A program made the position numbers and the translations under genes. The notes beneath the pieces were generated by a model. The model was not told the DNA's origin. It saw nothing but the letters and a program-made list of their open reading frames with translations, and ran no database searches. A stretch of DNA of 64,000 nucleotides from positions 273,572 to 337,571 of the forward strand of contig NZ_WVHP01000001.1 in assembly GCF_009834765.1 (NCBI RefSeq), in the 5' to 3' direction. Of this stretch, positions 35,968 through 44,283 are shown piece after piece. How positions within the stretch are numbered: position 1 is the first letter of the stretch; each line of letters opens with the position of its first letter. The DNA comes from Saccharibacter sp. EH611. Lineage in GTDB: Bacteria > Pseudomonadota > Alphaproteobacteria > Acetobacterales > Acetobacteraceae.

Positions 35968-38900
35968 TCAATGCAAGATATGACGTAGCATTCCAGGGAG
36001 GAAGACGGAAAGCGGATAAGTCTGAAAGGTCGGCTTATCAAAAGTGCCGTCCAACGTGTAGGTCAGCGCCATCACACCACTACCCTTTTCTGGGGCAAAA
36101 AACGACCGCATCCCAAACAATCCCCCCGCTGCATGGTTTAATCCAAAAAGCGGTGAAACCGTTCCTTTAAGCAAGAGATGCTGAGCAACAATGTCAATAT
36201 TCCCCTCAAGGGTGGCCCCAACGATTGCGTTGCTCAACTGCCCATCTTCAACCGTCATAACGGTATGACTCATTTTAACCGTGGCAGAGCCTGTCAGATT
36301 CTCAAACCGGTCACGCTCAATTTGTCCCCAATGAAGCGGCGCAAACACCGTTGCCGCCGTTAAGGCCGCCGGAGGATGAGCCAACGCGAGATCACGCACA
36401 CTCACGTGACCTGTAAACGGGCCTAATCCCAATCCCCACATGCCATAATCATTGTCTGATGATGGAGAAGAAGCTGTAAACCGCCCTTCCAGATAAACAT
36501 GGCCGCCATCAAGCTGTTGATAACCCTCAAGCTCTTTGACAAGAGAGCTTAAACTGCTGATATCAACCTTGAACACATGGCTTTGTCTCTCTTGAGGCTC
36601 AGGCTCTAGCTGCACAGAAAGAGCTTGCGGCCCTTTTGCATGAAAAACAGCCTGCTCCAACCGGCGTCCTTTCCATGCGACAGTCGCAGACATATCCGTC
36701 AGCGTTTTATCCTGCCGGTAGAACACACGCCCAGACTGAAGAGAAACAGCCCATTCCCCTGAAGGAAGAAGAGGCTTGGCATAATCCCGATGCGGGGGAT
36801 GTGAAGAACGCAGCGCCCCTGTGGAAGATTGATGAGCTTGAAACCACGGGCTCACATCCAAACTCTCTGCTATCACGTCAATATGGTAGGGTGTGTTGTC
36901 TTTTGCCCCTATAGGCCAAGACGCCTGCAGACGCCCCACATTGCGCCCGAGGGTCATATGATCCACACGCACCCCAAAGACGCGGCCCTTTTTCACCATA
37001 GCACCGCCAACGAGAAAGAGCGCAGGCCCCCGTGCACGCAAATTCGTGACTGCTTGAATACGAGAATCAAGAGTGCGAATATGCGCGCTCAACGATGTCG
37101 GCACACCCGCCGGCTTAACCCAAGACGGCATACGCAACGCCACGGGGGTAAAGTCTGCATTGATCTGCACCTCTCCCTGACGGTGCTTATGGCCAAGACC
37201 TTTTTGCACATAAACAGCCGTGACCGGCGCAGCACCGCTCATCATCCCAGAAGGAAGAGACAGCCCTATCTTGCGCAAGAGCACCGCATCAAGCGCTGTC
37301 TGTGCCCTGACAGACCGCAACACACGCCCTGGCTCGTTGGCTTGAAAACGTTCTTCTGCAACCACATCAGCAGGAATATGGCGAATATCTGCCTTGCCTT
37401 GGAAACGAATTGCCTGTGACGTCACCTGAAGCTGCCCTTGCCCCCGCTTCACAGCACCAAGAGCAGGTGAGTCAAAAGTAATATTTTGACACTCCGCCTG
37501 AGCATCAAAATGAATATCGCCCATCTTCACTGATTTATCGAGCGGCAAGCTTACTGACAGTTCACCCGCAACCTTTCCTGCCGGTTGACGTAACGACAGC
37601 GGATGATTCGATAACAGATGAAGCCTTGGATGAGAGAGCACATTTAAAAATGACGGAAAAGCACCATCTAAACCCAGTTGAATATGAGCAAATTGGCTAT
37701 GCCGTCGCAAAATACCCGTTAGGGTAATCCGCCCTCGTGGCACCGCAATCGTCGCATGCTGCCCATCTGAAAGCTGGCCATGAGCAACATCAATCTGCAG
37801 CGTATTGGGGTCAAGAAAACGTGCTGATGCCTCTACATTCGTCACGGGTTGAACAGGACGTAACCATGAGACAGAGAGCGCATGCCCTCTCAACTGTCCC
37901 TCTAGGCGCTGAACGCTCAAGCCCTTCAGCCCTGTCGCACTATGAAGCTGCGTATCAATGGCTAACCCATCACCCCGCCCTTCTGTCATGTTGGTTGTAA
38001 TCCAACGCCGCGCCCCTTTAGCCATGCCATAAGGCCAAATAGAACCCAAAGTCGCAAAATCGAAGGCTGGAATACGGGCTTGCACAGCAATATCAACAGC
38101 AGAAGGATGCAGCATATCATCAATCTGCACGTGTGATGACAGCATGACGGGCACCATCTGATGATGGCTATCACGCATCACTAAGCGAATACGACCTTGA
38201 TCCAGCACAACATGCTGCAAAGGCTGGTTGCCCTGCCATCTAACATCAAAACGCCCATGCCCCTCTTGCACATGAAGAGGATCATGACCTGTTTGTAAAA
38301 TATCTCCCGCTCCTAAAGAAAACTCTGCTTGCAAATTTAAGGGCCGCCCGCCCATTCCTTTAGGTTGCACATCACCTTCGGCATGAAGCTGTATAGGCAG
38401 CTGCCACCGTTTCACATCATGTGCATCAACTTGAGGGAGCCACCCCGCTAGACGCGCAGGCACAAGAGGATGAACATCCAAGCGAAGATGAGTAAGCCCT
38501 TCCCGAACTGATTGGGCGGTGAGCTGGAATGGCACATCCTCCTGCCCCCAATGGAATGCCCCTTCAATATGCCCTTGCCAGCCAAAGTGACGCCGGTAAT
38601 GCACAGCTAATGCAGGCATATGAAAATGCATGACCGCATCAGCACGCTGCGCATCACGCATCGTGACAGAAAGATTACTGACCTCAACATCACGGAGTGC
38701 ATCAGCATCCAGAAAAGCTAAAGAGTTCTCTTTTTTGCGAGAGGACAAAGACTTACGCGGGAAACCGATGATATCAGGAGCAATTGTTCCATCTTCATAA
38801 TGTTTTAACGCGAATTGGGCACCCGACACACGCACAGCCCGAAACGCAATATGCCCCCGCAAAAGAGCCGCCAAATTAAGCACAGCAGCCACATGCTCAA

Positions 38901-39240
38901 GCTGGTTCAGCACACGGCCATCACCCTGCACGAGATTCACATGCTCCACCCGGAGCAATAAACCTGCAGGAACATGCTGCTTATGCGGGCTCCAGCCGAG
39001 AAGAATCTTCCCCCAATGGACATACCCAACAGGCGGCTGCCCAGCCGTCAGCTGCACCGCCACGGGCTCCCATCGTTGGGACAACGCCGTAACATCCAAC
39101 GGGCTTTGCGCTAAACGCCATAGTACGAAACAAATCAGGACAGCGATAACAGCCAGCGGAAGAAAGAGACCGATAACGCACCAACGCAACCACCGCCACG
39201 CACCAGAACGTTGTTGGGCTGGCCTATCCGTATCACTCAT
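35968..39240 (-). CDS. Large YhdP/AsmA-like periplasm-spanning protein
   Basis: About 1,090 residues with one N-terminal membrane segment (roughly residues 20-42, LRWCVIGLFLPLAVIAVLIC in part), then a very long beta-rich periplasmic region. The C-terminal part has features of YhdP/DUF3971 AsmA-like proteins: IVGATLEGNIDIVAQ, HLLLKGTVSPLFGLNH and the typical end DKPTFQTYPLSVFLPG. Such proteins are proposed to carry phospholipids to the outer membrane. The chosen ATG (39240) begins MSDTDRPAQQ. A TTG 8 codons earlier overlaps the bcp stop. Strand bias and length are normal. Confidence 0.82.
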   Translation of the reverse strand: MSDTDRPAQQRSGAWRWLRWCVIGLFLPLAVIAVLICFVLWRLAQSPLDVTALSQRWEPVAVQLTAGQPPVGYVHWGKILLGWSPHKQHVPAGLLLRVEHVNLVQGDGRVLNQLEHVAAVLNLAALLRGHIAFRAVRVSGAQFALKHYEDGTIAPDIIGFPRKSLSSRKKENSLAFLDADALRDVEVSNLSVTMRDAQRADAVMHFHMPALAVHYRRHFGWQGHIEGAFHWGQEDVPFQLTAQSVREGLTHLRLDVHPLVPARLAGWLPQVDAHDVKRWQLPIQLHAEGDVQPKGMGGRPLNLQAEFSLGAGDILQTGHDPLHVQEGHGRFDVRWQGNQPLQHVVLDQGRIRLVMRDSHHQMVPVMLSSHVQIDDMLHPSAVDIAVQARIPAFDFATLGSIWPYGMAKGARRWITTNMTEGRGDGLAIDTQLHSATGLKGLSVQRLEGQLRGHALSVSWLRPVQPVTNVEASARFLDPNTLQIDVAHGQLSDGQHATIAVPRGRITLTGILRRHSQFAHIQLGLDGAFPSFLNVLSHPRLHLLSNHPLSLRQPAGKVAGELSVSLPLDKSVKMGDIHFDAQAECQNITFDSPALGAVKRGQGQLQVTSQAIRFQGKADIRHIPADVVAEERFQANEPGRVLRSVRAQTALDAVLLRKIGLSLPSGMMSGAAPVTAVYVQKGLGHKHRQGEVQINADFTPVALRMPSWVKPAGVPTSLSAHIRTLDSRIQAVTNLRARGPALFLVGGAMVKKGRVFGVRVDHMTLGRNVGRLQASWPIGAKDNTPYHIDVIAESLDVSPWFQAHQSSTGALRSSHPPHRDYAKPLLPSGEWAVSLQSGRVFYRQDKTLTDMSATVAWKGRRLEQAVFHAKGPQALSVQLEPEPQERQSHVFKVDISSLSSLVKELEGYQQLDGGHVYLEGRFTASSPSSDNDYGMWGLGLGPFTGHVSVRDLALAHPPAALTAATVFAPLHWGQIERDRFENLTGSATVKMSHTVMTVEDGQLSNAIVGATLEGNIDIVAQHLLLKGTVSPLFGLNHAAGGLFGMRSFFAPEKGSGVMALTYTLDGTFDKPTFQTYPLSVFLPGMLRHILH

Positions 39241-39264
39241 GGCAGGGTAGTCCGTCTTACGCAA

Positions 39265-39762
39265 TTATTCAGGTAAATGAGCAAGAGCCCCCTGCACCCA
39301 GCTCACATGTTCAGCAGGACGAACGCGACGTTTCATCGCACAGACACGGCCTTGGCCATCAAGGAGGAACGAGCTGCGTTCAATCCCCATAAATTGCCGC
39401 CCATATAGCTTCTTTGGCACCCACACACCGTAGGCCTCCGCCAATATGTGCTCTTCATCAGACAGGAGTGGAAAATTCAGCCCTTGTTTCTGTGAAAATC
39501 GCTCAAGTTTTTTAAGCGGATCAGGGCTCACACCCAAAACCTTGAGCGTCTCCCCATTGGGCAAACGCAAATCAGACAAAGCATCACGCAACGCACAAGC
39601 CTGTGTCGTACAGCCCGGCGTCGAAGCTCTTGGATAAAAATACAGCAAGTAAGGAGCCCCTTTAAGCGCCTCACTACTCACCGTACTCTCCCCTTCAGGG
39701 GTAAGGGCAGGCAACGAAAATGCCGGCCCTTGGTCACCAACCTCAATCACTTTGTCTGTCAC
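39265..39762 (-). CDS. bcp: Thioredoxin-dependent peroxiredoxin (Bcp/PrxQ)
   Basis: Peroxide-reducing enzyme of 165 residues. The active site YFYPRASTPGCTTQACALRD has the peroxidatic Cys in PGCT and the resolving Cys five residues later, as in Bcp/PrxQ enzymes. SLPALTPEGE at the N-terminus and GVSPDPLKKLERFSQKQGLNFPLLSD also fit. The start is a GTG with AAGGA 9 bases upstream. It lies between a periplasmic protein and the YhdP-like gene in the same direction. Confidence 0.94.
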   Translation of the reverse strand: MTDKVIEVGDQGPAFSLPALTPEGESTVSSEALKGAPYLLYFYPRASTPGCTTQACALRDALSDLRLPNGETLKVLGVSPDPLKKLERFSQKQGLNFPLLSDEEHILAEAYGVWVPKKLYGRQFMGIERSSFLLDGQGRVCAMKRRVRPAEHVSWVQGALAHLPE

Positions 39763-39795
39763 GCTTGCCGATCCTTATTGATACATTCGTTACGA

Positions 39796-40563
39796 TTACT
39801 GGCCCGCCCCGTGGGACGGCTGGTCTGAATGATACACACTGCCATCACCCGCTGAATCATTAGACGCAGCAGGCTGGGTCGTATCAATCTGGTGGCCTGT
39901 CTCGGCATGATGGTGCACCACATTAGCACCCGGAACAGGCTCACCTTGGCGTACTTTTTGAGAAGGTGTGTTGCGTTGAATCTTTTGGTAGCCTTCTGGT
40001 GGCTCAAACGTGCTGGCAGGCAAATCACGATAGGTGACGTTCTCTGCTTCCATCTTCCCGCTTACACCGTCTGAATCAACGCCTGCTTCTGCCAAGATAA
40101 CCCCATCATCAGTGACGCAAGCCTGCGCCTTCCCTTTAGGGCTTTCAATCGACCAACGACGGCATTCATGACCGGCAACAGTCCCCATTCCCTCTGCGTG
40201 ATAGGTCATATTCAAGCTCAGCATGAAGGGGTTGCTGAGGCCATTAACCGGGAGGAACTGGATGTAGCTCTTCTTCTCCGTGCTGATTAAGGTCACACGT
40301 TGCTTTAAGCGATCCAAAATCGTAATACCCTGCACCCCAATCGGATCAATGCGCAGCTGATTGCCATCTGCCGCAAAAGACACCATCACCTTCTTCTCAG
40401 GTGCCGCTGCATTCCCTCCTGCCCAGAAACGATAAGTCACCACAACATCGCGCGTTGGTGCTAATGCTGGATGATCAGCCGGGGCCTCCGCATGTGCTGG
40501 TGCAGCAGCCAATATAGCAGCAAAAGCACCACCCACTAAGCCGAGTTTACGATAATGAGACAT
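39796..40563 (-). CDS. Exported DUF4412-like protein
   Basis: A 255-residue protein with a clear signal peptide (MSHYRKLGLVGGAFAAILAAAPAHA, cleavage near residue 25). The middle region, with QRVTLISTEKKSYIQFLP, VAGHECRRWSIESPKGKAQACVT and the YRDLPASTFEPPEGYQ end, resembles the DUF4412 type of periplasmic domain found in many proteobacteria. Function is unknown. The tail is polar and low-complexity. GGAGGAGA lies just before the ATG at 40563, which overrules the longer frame starting at 40668. It overlaps the aat end by 17 bases. Confidence 0.72.
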   Translation of the reverse strand: MSHYRKLGLVGGAFAAILAAAPAHAEAPADHPALAPTRDVVVTYRFWAGGNAAAPEKKVMVSFAADGNQLRIDPIGVQGITILDRLKQRVTLISTEKKSYIQFLPVNGLSNPFMLSLNMTYHAEGMGTVAGHECRRWSIESPKGKAQACVTDDGVILAEAGVDSDGVSGKMEAENVTYRDLPASTFEPPEGYQKIQRNTPSQKVRQGEPVPGANVVHHHAETGHQIDTTQPAASNDSAGDGSVYHSDQPSHGAGQ

Positions 40564-41233
40564 GATAATCTCCTCCCCCTTTAGACGACCGCAGCGCAAT
40601 AATCTCACTATGCAATGCAGACAAATCAACGTCCCCAGACCAAACAGCCTGTACAGCCAACGCTTCACTGAGTCGCCCTTGATAATCAGACAATGGTACA
40701 GCTCTTCCCCCCAAGCGACTCAAATGAGGGGTGACATACTGTGTATCCAGTAAACGATAGCCCCCCTTACGCAAGGCTGCAACGAGGTGAACTAAGGCAA
40801 TTTTGGACACGTCGCGTTCATGAGAGACCATGCTCTCTCCAAAGAAAGCTCCCCCAAGGGCTACTCCATAGAGTCCACCAGCAAGACTGCCATCTGTACG
40901 GCGCACCTCAATAGAATGCGCAAAACCACGCTGATAAAGCTCTTCATATAATGTGCAAATACGGGGGCTGATCCATGTTTCCTCCCGTCCTGGCGCGGGA
41001 GCAGCGCACGCACTCATCATCCCCGCAAAGTCATGATCTGCACAAACCTGATACCGCCCCGAAAGAACGGTACGCATCAACCGACGCGGTACATGAAAGC
41101 CCTCAAGAGGAATAATCCCACGCTCCTGAGGGCTAAACCATTCCAGTTCATCACTCTCGCGGTCTGGCGCCATCGGGAAAAGACCAAGGCTATAGGCACG
41201 TAAAAGCTGCTCTGCTGTCATATCTGTCATCAT
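40547..41233 (-). CDS. aat: Leucyl/phenylalanyl-tRNA--protein transferase
   Basis: Transfers Leu or Phe from tRNA to proteins beginning with Arg or Lys, marking them for ClpS/ClpAP degradation by the N-end rule. At 228 residues the length is typical. Signatures are AYSLGLFPMA, WFSPQERGIIPL, FAHSIEVRRTDGSLAGGLYG and GGAFFGESMVSHERDVSKIALVHL. The start lies among two ATGs without a strong ribosome site, so it may be off by a few codons. It leads the long minus-strand unit through bcp, rarA and atp12, and is divergent from the small membrane-protein gene. Confidence 0.95.
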   Translation of the reverse strand: MMTDMTAEQLLRAYSLGLFPMAPDRESDELEWFSPQERGIIPLEGFHVPRRLMRTVLSGRYQVCADHDFAGMMSACAAPAPGREETWISPRICTLYEELYQRGFAHSIEVRRTDGSLAGGLYGVALGGAFFGESMVSHERDVSKIALVHLVAALRKGGYRLLDTQYVTPHLSRLGGRAVPLSDYQGRLSEALAVQAVWSGDVDLSALHSEIIALRSSKGGGDYHVSLS

Positions 41234-41271
41234 CGTGCTACGACATGAGCCTCACGTTGGAAGAAGAGACC

Positions 41272-41499
41272 ATGCCCCAAACCTTTATTTACGTCATCGC
41301 TTTTGTCATGTGCGCGCTTGCCCAACTCTTCTATCCAGAAGCGACGCGTATTCTGCATGTGCTTGAATGCGTTTGCCTGCTCGGTATTGTGGGCTTTGGG
41401 GTGCTCGAAACGTATCAAGACATCCAGAAAGCCCGCCGCGCTAAAGCAGAGTTTTCAGCCAAACATCACAAAGATTCATCGCCCGTCGCACGCCCCTGA
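41272..41499 (+). CDS. Small membrane protein of unknown function
   Basis: A 75-residue protein from the ATG that follows GAAGAAGAGA. It has two likely membrane segments (about residues 3-19 and 28-45, containing FIYVIAFVMCALAQLFY and VLECVCLLGIVGFGV) and a basic cytoplasmic tail (KARRAKAEFSAKHHK). I recognise no family. It is divergent from aat with only 38 bases between, and its 3' end overlaps the convergent EcsC gene by 34 bases. The longer frame beginning at 41245 lacks a ribosome site. Confidence 0.6.
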   Translation: MPQTFIYVIAFVMCALAQLFYPEATRILHVLECVCLLGIVGFGVLETYQDIQKARRAKAEFSAKHHKDSSPVARP

Positions 41500-42305
41500 T
41501 AGGCTTGAGCAGCCTCTTGCACAGCCGTACCATGCGTACGCTCTAACCGCCGGATCGTAAAATGGGCCCGCGCTACCGCACGATAATGCGCTAGAAAAGC
41601 AGAATTAAGCGCAGCACCGCATAAAGCGCCAGCAACAGGTACCATCTGAGCAGCAAGCTTGCGTGACAGCGCAATCCCATAATGCCCAGCGACTTCAGCC
41701 ATCAACATCACAAGAGGCTGACCGCGCATCAAACCACGTGCTGCAAAAAAGCCAAGCTCGTTTTCATCGTCACCCTCGCGACGCCCCGTCGCGACAGAAC
41801 GCAGAGCAAAAACTTCCAAACAGGCACGGCGCGTCTCTTCGTCGTTCAGGTCTTCGCCATTTTCACGTGCAATCGTCGCGATTTCACGCATGATCGCAAG
41901 CGTCGTAAAGCCGATATCAGGCGCCATACCCGCAAACCCGCCAAAGCCACCCGCTGCTCCGGACACAGCCACGGCAGCCTGCATCATATTTTCTCGTATT
42001 TTACGCGAAACGACTGGCCCCTCACGCTCCACACCTAAGATCGCGACCCGAAAAGCCTGCTCAATCGCGGTTTCTGTCACACGCTGCATCATCGCTTTGA
42101 GGCCAGGCGCCATAGACAAGCCTTGCAGACCCAGCTGAGTTGCCCGGCCAACAGCACCCCCCATCAAATCCGCCAAACGAACCAACGTGCCGCGCCCTTG
42201 TTCAACTTGCTCTAAGACCTGATGAAGCTGTGCGAGGGATTCACCATCCATATCGCGCGACATAAAAGATGTGCTGGGTAACTGTGTATCATGATCTGCG
42301 TTCAT
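41466..42305 (-). CDS. EcsC-family protein
   Basis: A 279-residue protein of the EcsC family, a hydrophobic, Gly/Ala-rich group named after a Bacillus protein of uncertain role. Typical stretches are AAVAVSGAAGGFGGFAGMAPDIGFTT-like sequence in the middle, REIATIARENGEDL, and the C-terminal IPVAGALCGAALNSAFL-type helix pair seen here as VPVAGALCGAALNSAF. No enzyme motif is visible. GGAGAAAAA precedes ATG 42305; the longer frame at 42368 overlaps the EVE gene. It follows that gene by 47 bases. Confidence 0.8.
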   Translation of the reverse strand: MNADHDTQLPSTSFMSRDMDGESLAQLHQVLEQVEQGRGTLVRLADLMGGAVGRATQLGLQGLSMAPGLKAMMQRVTETAIEQAFRVAILGVEREGPVVSRKIRENMMQAAVAVSGAAGGFGGFAGMAPDIGFTTLAIMREIATIARENGEDLNDEETRRACLEVFALRSVATGRREGDDENELGFFAARGLMRGQPLVMLMAEVAGHYGIALSRKLAAQMVPVAGALCGAALNSAFLAHYRAVARAHFTIRRLERTHGTAVQEAAQAYQGRATGDESL

Positions 42306-42352
42306 GGGGTTTTTCTCCGTTTTGTCTACGCCAGAAACGGCGACACCATCAT

Positions 42353-42769
42353 TTAACCTTGTTCCCACTCGCCACGGCGAGTCAAATAGGCAAATTCATC
42401 CTCTGTCACAGGGGCAACAGACAGCCGAGACTGTTTGAGCAACGCCATCTCCGTTAAATTGGGGTCTGCTTTAATGTCTGCCAAGCTAATCGGCTTCTTA
42501 AAAGCCCCATCTGCTTTCACATCAACACAGACCCAGCGCGTATCCTCGGTCGTCGGGTCTGGATAGGCCTCTTTCACCACCTCAACGACCCCCACGATAC
42601 GCTTTTCAGTCACAGAATGATAGAAGAGCGCCCGGTCACCGCACCGCATGGCTGAAAGATTATTGCGCGCCTGATAGTTACGCACCCCATTCCACGGCTC
42701 AACATCATTACGAACCTGCTCTTCCCACGAGAAAGAGGCTGGTTCTGACTTGATCAGCCAATAGGCCAT
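42353..42769 (-). CDS. EVE-domain protein
   Basis: A 138-residue PUA-like EVE-domain protein (the Thy28 family). It begins MAYWLIKSEPASFSWEE and carries NYQARNNLSAMRCGDRALFYHS, the family hallmarks. EVE domains form an aromatic cage and are thought to bind modified bases in nucleic acids. AAAGGAAG lies 7 bases before the ATG. It is divergent from ccmC, with about 110 bases holding both promoters. Confidence 0.93.
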   Translation of the reverse strand: MAYWLIKSEPASFSWEEQVRNDVEPWNGVRNYQARNNLSAMRCGDRALFYHSVTEKRIVGVVEVVKEAYPDPTTEDTRWVCVDVKADGAFKKPISLADIKADPNLTEMALLKQSRLSVAPVTEDEFAYLTRRGEWEQG

Positions 42770-42881
42770 GCTTGGACTTCCTTTTCCGACTTTGACGTTG
42801 CAAACGCGTTATCTCTTGGCGAGTATAGAAGGTTCAGATTATGGAGAACAATGTCCTCCCAAAAGGAGCCCGTCCCTTACC

Positions 42882-43613
42882 GTGTCTCTTTGGTTTCACC
42901 GCCTTGCCAATCCGGGCGTTTTCCTACGTTTTACGCGTCCATGCCTCCCTATCATTGGAGGGCTAGGGGCTGTGATCTTACTTGTCGGACTCGTCTGGGG
43001 GCTCTTCTTCTCTCCAGCTGATTGGCAGCAGGGCGAGACCGTACGCATCATGTATCTTCATGTACCGATGGCGTGGCTTGCCTCTGCTTGCTACGTGGGG
43101 TTAGCGTTATGTGGCGCCTGTTCTCTCATATGGCGTCATCCCCTTGCTGACCTTGCCGCTCTCGAAATGGGCCCTATCGGTGCCTGTGCTGCTTTGCTCT
43201 GTCTCATCAGCGGGTCTTTTTGGGGGAAACCCACATGGGGCACATGGTGGGTCTGGGACGCACGCTTAACCTCAATGCTGGTTCTCTTTTTTCTCTATTG
43301 CGGTCATATAGCTGTCATCCGCGCGTTTGACCGCCCCGCCCGCGGGCAAAAAGCCGCCGCTCTTCTCGCCCTCGCTGGGGTGATTGACCTTCCCATCATC
43401 ACATTCAGCGTACAATGGTGGAACACGCTTCACCAGCCCAACACGCTTTCTTTAAGCGACGCTCCAGCCATGTCGCTCTCTATGCTCTGGCCACTCCTAC
43501 TATGCGCCATTGGCTACTCATTAGGGGCCATTGCTCTTATCGGCACCCGTATCTGCACGGCCATTTTAGAGCGCCGCTTAGCGTCCCTCCCTCATCGACA
43601 GGGGCAGCCATGA
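42882..43613 (+). CDS. ccmC: Haem exporter/handling protein CcmC
   Basis: Inner-membrane protein of system I cytochrome c maturation, about 243 residues with six membrane helices. CcmC loads haem onto CcmE. The tryptophan-rich haem motif WGTWWVWDARLTSMLVL is present, together with two flanking histidines (LHVPMAW and the later LHQPN). I place the start at a GTG (42882) giving VSLWFHRLANPG, with AAAGGAG 13 bases upstream. The frame is open for 38 more codons, but that part does not look like a CcmC. It overlaps ccmD by ATGA. Confidence 0.92.
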   Translation: MSLWFHRLANPGVFLRFTRPCLPIIGGLGAVILLVGLVWGLFFSPADWQQGETVRIMYLHVPMAWLASACYVGLALCGACSLIWRHPLADLAALEMGPIGACAALLCLISGSFWGKPTWGTWWVWDARLTSMLVLFFLYCGHIAVIRAFDRPARGQKAAALLALAGVIDLPIITFSVQWWNTLHQPNTLSLSDAPAMSLSMLWPLLLCAIGYSLGAIALIGTRICTAILERRLASLPHRQGQP

Positions 43614-43753
43614 ACGCTGCGTGGACTTTTGTACTCGCCAGTTATGGGATCGCCTGTCTTTGCCTCGGCTCGCTCACCATCGGCGCTATCTATCGCTATC
43701 GGCGCGCTGTCCGGCAATTCACCTCTAACCAACAGACTGACCGCTCCGTATGA
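43610..43753 (+). CDS. ccmD: Haem exporter protein CcmD
   Basis: A 47-residue membrane protein with one helix (about residues 6-27, FVLASYGIACLCLGSLTIGA in part) and a basic, Arg-rich tail (YRYRRAVRQ), the standard form of CcmD. It stabilises the CcmABC/CcmE complex and helps release haem-loaded CcmE. Its ATG overlaps the ccmC stop and its stop overlaps the ccmE start, a tight coupled arrangement. The longer frame in the same phase that begins inside ccmC is not the real start. Confidence 0.9.
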   Translation: MNAAWTFVLASYGIACLCLGSLTIGAIYRYRRAVRQFTSNQQTDRSV

Positions 43754-44283
43754 CACGTTCACGTCGCCTGTCCTCGTCACGTTCCATAGGCCGGCTCTGG
43801 ATCGTTACGGTCTGTTTGCTTTGCTTAAGCGGTGCAACAGCTCTCACCCTCTACGGGCTATCAAACAGCCTTGTTTTTTTCATGGCTCCGTCGCAGCTCC
43901 TCAACCACCCTCCCCCTCCCGATCGCACCATTCGCCTCGGTGGGATGGTCGTGGCCGGGTCTGTGCATAAAAACCTCTCCTCCGCACAACCCGAAATTCG
44001 CTTTGATGTCACAGACGGCCAAGCAGCCATCACCGTGCATTATTACGGAATTGTGCCGGATTTATTTCGTGAAGGGCAAAGCATCGTGGCAATCGGGCAT
44101 CCTCAGACTGACGGTGTTTTCCTCGCCGATGATGTACTGGCCAAACATGACGAAACCTATATGCCAAAAGACGTAGCCGATGCCCTCCAGCGCAGCGGGA
44201 AATGGGATCCGCGCTTTGGCCCGCCACCCAACGCAGCCAGCTGGAACGCGATGACCGCCACCCCTAAAGAGACCCACCCATGA
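43750..44283 (+). CDS. ccmE: Cytochrome c maturation haem chaperone CcmE
   Basis: Membrane-anchored periplasmic haem chaperone, 177 residues. One N-terminal membrane helix (about 16-36) is followed by an OB-fold domain with IRLGGMVVAGSV and FDVTDGQAAITVHYYG. The haem-binding LAKHDETYMP holds the covalently attached His133 and Tyr137. The tail is long, Pro-rich and flexible. It overlaps ccmD at its start and ccmF at its end by ATGA junctions. Confidence 0.95.
   Translation: MTRSRRLSSSRSIGRLWIVTVCLLCLSGATALTLYGLSNSLVFFMAPSQLLNHPPPPDRTIRLGGMVVAGSVHKNLSSAQPEIRFDVTDGQAAITVHYYGIVPDLFREGQSIVAIGHPQTDGVFLADDVLAKHDETYMPKDVADALQRSGKWDPRFGPPPNAASWNAMTATPKETHP

Noticed and set aside
36829..37419. Open frame of 196 codons opposite the YhdP-like gene
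   Set aside because: It is antisense to a long coherent gene, with a composition typical of a reverse-strand shadow.
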